Part shown: piece after piece, positions 22,896 through 27,570 of the stretch | Position numbering within the stretch: the stretch's first letter is position 1 | Layout: each line of letters begins with the position of its first letter | From: Sphingomonadaceae bacterium | GTDB lineage: Bacteria > Pseudomonadota > Alphaproteobacteria > Sphingomonadales > Sphingomonadaceae | Assembly (NCBI GenBank): GCA_009923795.1 | Contig: RFSU01000006.1 | Span: 1-27,570, forward strand | Direction: 5' to 3' | Length of the DNA stretch: 27,570 nt | Notes under the pieces: generated by a model | The model's input: the letters and a program-made list of their open reading frames with translations, nothing else | Told to the model about the DNA's origin: nothing | The model's database searches: none | Position numbers and translations under genes: made by a program

Positions 22896-25800
22896 TCAAT
22901 GAAAATCCCGTGATTTGGGGAGGATACGCACCTGACGCGGATGGCCCATGCGCGGATAGGGGGGGCGCACGACCTCATCACCCCGGCCCAATTGGGGGGG
23001 AAGGCTGCGCTGGTCGGACAGCCGGACAATGGCGTCATTGCGTTCGATGATGCGGTGGGCGAGCAGATGGACAATCCCTTCCGGGCTCCTCTGCACCTCT
23101 CCGTGCACCTGCATCAACCGGGCCGACATAACGGCGCGGCGCTGCGCCTCAAAAGTGCGGGCCCAGAGGATGATATTGGCAACGCCCGTTTCATCTTCCA
23201 GCGTGATGAAAATCGCCTTGCCATTGCCGGGCCGCTGCCGGACGAGAACCAGCCCCGCCACCGACACGCGCTTGCCCGCCGGGGCCGTCGCCAGATTAGC
23301 GCAGGACAGAATTTTTTCGGCCTGAAATACGGGGCGCAATAAGGCCATGGGATGCGCCTTGAGCGAGAGGCGTAGCGTTTGATAATCGGCAACCACATGT
23401 TCCTGTAAGGCCATATCGGGCAGCGCCATGTCCGCTTCTTCCCCCAATTCCCGTGCATTGGCGGCCGCAAACAGGGGCAGCGCATCGGCGGGCATTCGGC
23501 GCGCATCCCAAAGGGCTTCGCGCCTGTCCCGCGCGAGGGATCGGCAGGCATCTGCATCGGCCAGCAGCCGCACCGCACGCGGCGGCAGCCCGGCCTTGCG
23601 CGTCATCTCCTCTAGGCTGGCATAGGGGCGATGGGCGGCAATCGCCTCTGCCCAATCCGCGCGAAACCCGGTGATCTGACGCAGGCCAAGCCGCAGGGCC
23701 GTCTGTCCATCGGCCCCGACAAACACCTGATTATCCCACCCGCTTCTATTCACATCGACGGGGTCAACCTGCACGCCATGGTCGCGGGCATCGCGCACGA
23801 TCTGCGCAGGCGCGTAAAACCCCATGGGTTGGGAATTGAGCAGCGCGGCGGCAAAGATGGCGGGTTCGTGATGCTTAATCCAGGCCGACACCCAGACCAG
23901 CCGGGCAAAGGCAATCGCATGGCTTTCAGGAAAGCCGTAAGACCCAAAGCCTTCAATCTGCTTGAAACAGCGGGCGGCAAACGCCTCCTCATAGCCGCGC
24001 GTGACCATGCCCGTGACCAGCTTGTCGCGAAAGGCATTGATTGTGCCCAAATTGCGAAAGGTCGCCATCGCCCGGCGCAACTGATTGGCCTCGCTTGGCG
24101 TAAAGTCTGCCGCGACAATGGCGAGCTTCATCGCCTGTTCCTGAAATAGGGGCACCCCCAAAGTCTTGCCCAAAACATCGCGCAGCTCATGGGGGTTGTG
24201 CGGTGGCGCAGGGGAGGGGAAGGAGACGGCCTCTCGCCCCTGCCGTCGCCGCAAATAGGGATGCACCATATCGCCCTGAATAGGCCCGGGCCGGACAATT
24301 GCGACCTGAATGGCCAGATCATAAAAATTGCGCGGGCGCATGCGCGGCAGCATGTTCATCTGCGCCCGGCTTTCAACCTGAAACACGCCGACACTCTCCC
24401 CCCGGCACAGCATATCGAACACGCCCTCATCCACATCGGGAATCGTCGAGAGGGACAGGGGGGCATCTGCCTCCCCCCGCATGCGGCGCAGATCGTCGAT
24501 CATATCAAAGGCCCGGCGGATGCAGGTCAGCATCCCCAGCGCCAGCACATCGACCTTCATCAGGCCGAGCGCATCAATGTCATCCTTGTCCCATTCGATG
24601 AAGGTGCGGTCTGCCATGGCGGCATTGAGCACCGGCACGGTTTCATCCAGCCGATCTTCGGTCAGGACAAAGCCCCCGACATGCTGCGACAAATGCCGGG
24701 GGAAACGCAAAATCCGCTGCACAAAATGATTGAGCCGGGCAATTTCTGGATTGTCTGGATCAAATCCGGTTTCGGCAAAGCGCTGCGCATCTATTTTAGA
24801 GGCATGGCTGCCCCAGACTGTGGAGGAGAGCCGCTGCGTCACATCTTCGGTCAGGCCCAGCGCCTTGCCTACTTCGCGCACCGCGCTGCGCGGGCGATAA
24901 TGGATGACAGTGGCGACAATCCCGGCACGGTGGCGGCCATAGCGGGCATAAATATACTGCATCACCTCTTCGCGGCGTTCATGCTCAAAATCGACATCAA
25001 TATCGGGCGGTTCGCGCCGTTCTTCGGACATGAATCGGGAAAAGAGCAGCTTGTGGCGCGCCGGGTCGACCGCTGTAATGCCAAGCACAAAGCACACGGC
25101 AGAATTGGCGGCAGACCCCCGGCCTTGGCACAAAATCCCCCGGCTCTGCGCGAACTGGACAATATCGTGCACGGTTAGGAAATAGGCCGCGTAATTGAGG
25201 CGGCCGATAATGCGAAACTCCTCCTCCAAAAGGGCCTGCATGTCGGCGGGCGTGCCGTCGGGCCAGCGGTCACGCGCCTTTTGCGCGACCAGCGCTTCCA
25301 GCCAGCCCTGCGGCGTATAGCCCGGTGGTACGGGCTCATGCGGATAGTCATAAGATAGGTCGGCAAGGTCAAAGCGGAGGATCTCCAGCACATGCCCGAT
25401 CTCGGCCAAAGCCTCGGGCGCTTCGGCAAAAAGACGGGCCATTTCGCCGGGTGTTTTCAGATGCCGTTCCGCATTGGTGGCGAGCTTGCGCCCGGCCTTG
25501 TCGATGCTCGTGCCTTCGCGAATGCAGGTGAGAATATCCTGCAAGGGCCGATCTTCTGGCCGGGCATAAAGCGCATCATTGACGGCGAGCAAAGGCACGC
25601 CTGTCTGTGCAGAGAGTGCCTTGAGCTCTGCCAGCTGCCGCCGGTCGCGCCCGGTGCGGTGCTGGGCAACGCCAATCCAGACATGTCGGGATCGGTTGGA
25701 CAGCGCCTTGACCATGGGGGTGAGCGCCGCGGTGCGGGGCAAGAGGATGAGCACCAGATCATCACAGGCCGCCAGAAGATCGGTGATATAGAGGAGGCAT

Positions 25801-26150
25801 TCCCCCTTTTCCCCGCGCAAATTGCCTGTTGTCAGCAGCCGGGTCAGCCGCCCCCAGCCCTGTCGGTTGATTGGATAGGCGATGATATCGGGCGTGCCAT
25901 CGGCAAAGACCAGCCGCGCGCCTGTGATCAGGCGAAAGCCCTTGGCTTGGCCTGCCTCTCGCAAAGTCTGCACCGCGCGCCAGGCGCGGACAACCCCGGC
26001 CAGACTATTCCTGTCGGCAATGCCTAGCCCCTTATGGCCAAGGGCAATCGCCTCTTCCACCATCTCTGCCGGGTGAGACGCCCCGCGCAGGAAAGAGAAA
26101 TTGGTAGCGGCGGCCAGCTCGGCATATCCCGCATCCAAACAGGCCCTCAT
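22896..26150 (-). CDS. dnaE2: Error-prone DNA polymerase (C-family, ImuC)
   Basis: 1084 aa, full length. Second DnaE-type polymerase used for translesion synthesis with ImuA and ImuB. The N-terminal PHP domain (AELAAATNFSFLRGASHPAE) lacks the first His-x-His metal pair of DnaE1. The polymerase core is intact: GRGSAANSAVCFVLGIT, catalytic aspartates in PDIDVDFEHERREEV (around 380) and GLMKVDVLALGMLTC (around 530). An OB fold (VSVAGLVLVRQRPGNGKAIF, ~960-1000) and the usual ending RILPKSRDFH follow. The ATG at 26150 overlaps the imuB stop in ATGA; the frame continues upstream inside imuB but homology begins after this start. Expected to be SOS-regulated, but the promoter is outside the window. 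Confidence 0.96.
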   Translation of the reverse strand: MRACLDAGYAELAAATNFSFLRGASHPAEMVEEAIALGHKGLGIADRNSLAGVVRAWRAVQTLREAGQAKGFRLITGARLVFADGTPDIIAYPINRQGWGRLTRLLTTGNLRGEKGECLLYITDLLAACDDLVLILLPRTAALTPMVKALSNRSRHVWIGVAQHRTGRDRRQLAELKALSAQTGVPLLAVNDALYARPEDRPLQDILTCIREGTSIDKAGRKLATNAERHLKTPGEMARLFAEAPEALAEIGHVLEILRFDLADLSYDYPHEPVPPGYTPQGWLEALVAQKARDRWPDGTPADMQALLEEEFRIIGRLNYAAYFLTVHDIVQFAQSRGILCQGRGSAANSAVCFVLGITAVDPARHKLLFSRFMSEERREPPDIDVDFEHERREEVMQYIYARYGRHRAGIVATVIHYRPRSAVREVGKALGLTEDVTQRLSSTVWGSHASKIDAQRFAETGFDPDNPEIARLNHFVQRILRFPRHLSQHVGGFVLTEDRLDETVPVLNAAMADRTFIEWDKDDIDALGLMKVDVLALGMLTCIRRAFDMIDDLRRMRGEADAPLSLSTIPDVDEGVFDMLCRGESVGVFQVESRAQMNMLPRMRPRNFYDLAIQVAIVRPGPIQGDMVHPYLRRRQGREAVSFPSPAPPHNPHELRDVLGKTLGVPLFQEQAMKLAIVAADFTPSEANQLRRAMATFRNLGTINAFRDKLVTGMVTRGYEEAFAARCFKQIEGFGSYGFPESHAIAFARLVWVSAWIKHHEPAIFAAALLNSQPMGFYAPAQIVRDARDHGVQVDPVDVNRSGWDNQVFVGADGQTALRLGLRQITGFRADWAEAIAAHRPYASLEEMTRKAGLPPRAVRLLADADACRSLARDRREALWDARRMPADALPLFAAANARELGEEADMALPDMALQEHVVADYQTLRLSLKAHPMALLRPVFQAEKILSCANLATAPAGKRVSVAGLVLVRQRPGNGKAIFITLEDETGVANIILWARTFEAQRRAVMSARLMQVHGEVQRSPEGIVHLLAHRIIERNDAIVRLSDQRSLPPQLGRGDEVVRPPYPRMGHPRQVRILPKSRDFH

Positions 26151-27570
26151 CCAAATAGACCATGCAGATACCAATCCGGGCTTGTCTTTTCCGCGCCATA
26201 TAGGCCGTGGCGGAACATCCAGAACCGGCGGCCCGCGCTATCTTCAACGCGATAATAATCGCGGGTCAGCCCGGCCCCGTCGCGGCGCTTCCACCATTCG
26301 GCAGCAATGCGTTCCGGCCCTTCAAAGGCGGTGATGTCATGCGTCTGCCGCCGCCAGCGAAAGCGGCGCGGCGGGCCATCGGGCACTTCGGCGATGACAT
26401 CGACAATCTGCGGCGGATCCAGCATCCGCACCGGGCGCAAGGGCGGCTCCCCAGCGGGGGCGGCATGTTCTGTCAGTGGCAAGACGGGGCGACCCGCCGG
26501 AACGGTAAAGCCTGCACATTCGGGGATATGACTGTCCCCTGCGGCAAAGCGGCGCACCCGCCCCGCGCCCAGCCGAACGCTCAGCCGATCGGTCAAGAGT
26601 GAGAGCGCGTGTGCCCCGTCTCCGCGCCCGTCCAGCCCCGGCTGCGTCGCCGCCAGAGGTTCCGCGACCGCAATGTCGAGGCGGATCAGATCATAGCCAA
26701 AGCCGGGATCAAGTGGATCGGACAGGGCTTCAATCCGTTCCCCCAATAAGCGCATGACCAGATCGGGGTCGCGCGTGGCCTGACCCGTTTCAATCTGAAG
26801 CCGATGGATCGCGCCGTCGCTGCGGAAGAGTTGGACGGCAAAGACAAGGCCCCCTTGCCCCCGGCGCGCCAGCTCTGCCCCCGCATCGGCGGCAAGGGCA
26901 TGGAGGGTGTCATGAATAAAATCCGTGCGGGCAACGGGTTCTGCAAAGCGCCGGGCGCAGGTCAGGGCGGGAGGTGTTCGTCGCGGCGTAATCCGCACAT
27001 CCTCTTCCCCCAAAATCCGGGCGAGCCGGGTCACGGCATCGGCGCCGAACCGAGCTGCGAGCGGCGCGCGGGGTCGGGCGGCGAGATCCCCCAAAGTCAC
27101 AAGCCCGGCTCGGCGCAGGGCGGTCGTCCGATCCTCCCCCAAGCCCAGTGCGTGAATGGGCAGCGCCTCAACCGCAATTGGCTCTGGAGACAGCAGGGGC
27201 ATATGTGAGTCCGTCGATCCGGCCTGATCATAAGCGGGGCTGACATCGTTGATCTGGCTGGGCCGGATGCGCCGTCCGGCGCGCAGCAATTCTCCCCCAT
27301 GGCGGGCAAGGGCGCGGGCCTGATCCGGCGTATCTGCCAAGGCAAGGCGCAGCGTCATGCCTTGGCGCACCAACAATGTCGCCAGCGCCGTTACCAGCCC
27401 CGATTCTCCCTCCCAAAGATGGGCACAGCCTGTGATGTCGAGGATCAGCCCATCGGGCGGATCGAGCGCAACGGAAGGTGTAAAGCGGTCACACGCATCG
27501 GCCAGCCGATCCAGCAACTGGGCATCGGCTTGGGGGTCATAGGGCACGCTGTTGAGCTCGGGCACACGCG
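26147..27570 (-). CDS. imuB: ImuB, inactive Y-family polymerase homologue (5' truncated)
   Basis: The frame is open to the window edge, so the N-terminus is missing; about 473 residues are present. The visible part starts at RVPELNSVPYD, the palm follows with GLILDITGCAHLWEGESGLV, then helix-hairpin-helix (ALGLGEDRTTALRRAGLVTLGDL) and little-finger regions. The C-terminal region (DYYRVEDSAGRRFWMFRHGL) is typical of ImuB and closes with DWYLHGLFG. ImuB links DnaE2 to the beta clamp. It overlaps dnaE2 by 4 nt. An imuA gene is expected just beyond the window on the same strand. Confidence 0.94.
   Translation of the reverse strand, partial: RVPELNSVPYDPQADAQLLDRLADACDRFTPSVALDPPDGLILDITGCAHLWEGESGLVTALATLLVRQGMTLRLALADTPDQARALARHGGELLRAGRRIRPSQINDVSPAYDQAGSTDSHMPLLSPEPIAVEALPIHALGLGEDRTTALRRAGLVTLGDLAARPRAPLAARFGADAVTRLARILGEEDVRITPRRTPPALTCARRFAEPVARTDFIHDTLHALAADAGAELARRGQGGLVFAVQLFRSDGAIHRLQIETGQATRDPDLVMRLLGERIEALSDPLDPGFGYDLIRLDIAVAEPLAATQPGLDGRGDGAHALSLLTDRLSVRLGAGRVRRFAAGDSHIPECAGFTVPAGRPVLPLTEHAAPAGEPPLRPVRMLDPPQIVDVIAEVPDGPPRRFRWRRQTHDITAFEGPERIAAEWWKRRDGAGLTRDYYRVEDSAGRRFWMFRHGLYGAEKTSPDWYLHGLFG

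Noticed and set aside
24189..25178. 329-codon open frame on the plus strand over dnaE2
   Set aside because: Mirrors the polymerase catalytic core in the opposite strand; rich in His, Gln, Arg, typical of an antisense shadow.

Overview
The window looks like a chromosomal segment of a sphingomonad (Alphaproteobacteria, Sphingomonadales). The basis is gene order and protein type: an nfuA / tsaB / rimI / mucR / fur / plsC / miaB / phoH / ybeY / corC / lnt / metK / trmB run, a MucR-type zinc-finger regulator, a single long Rsh, an ImuB-DnaE2 mutagenesis cassette and a TonB receptor with the 'EIIVTAQKREE' N-terminus. Genus is not determinable by eye.

Layout. Bases 1-656 hold the 3' end of a PQQ-type sugar dehydrogenase, followed by a palindromic intergenic repeat. 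Bases 757-4242 (minus) carry trmB, metK and lnt. Bases 4315-6090 hold a VOC-fold gene (plus) and a membrane-anchored sorbosone-dehydrogenase-like gene (minus), which sit inside the housekeeping run. Bases 6168-15060 (minus) form one tightly packed string: KAS III, nfuA, a RutE-like nitroreductase, tsaB, rimI, mucR, fur, plsC, miaB, phoH, ybeY and corC, with many 4-26 nt overlaps. Divergent from it, bases 15177-21431 (plus) carry rsh, a TPR-sulfotransferase starting 2 nt after the rsh stop, and a TonB-dependent receptor. An AdiC-like permease follows (21495-22814). The right end (22896-27570, minus) is imuB-dnaE2, with imuB cut by the window edge.

How the genes fit together. Much of the minus-strand string serves translation quality: TrmB (m7G46), MiaB (ms2 at A37), TsaB (t6A37), RimI (S18 acetylation) and YbeY (rRNA maturation). 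MetK supplies S-adenosylmethionine to TrmB and MiaB, and NfuA can supply Fe-S clusters to MiaB. Lnt and PlsC serve the envelope. Rsh sets (p)ppGpp. ImuB and DnaE2 carry out damage-tolerant synthesis.

Most worth a second look: the rsh / TPR-sulfotransferase / TonB-receptor neighbourhood with a strong inverted repeat ahead of the receptor; a plsC whose 5' end appears to sit in another reading frame behind a good ribosome binding site; a family of nested palindromes with a conserved outer stem and differing inner hairpins; and an AT-rich hairpin in the 50-nt metK leader. No tRNA, rRNA, CRISPR, transposase or prophage gene was recognised.
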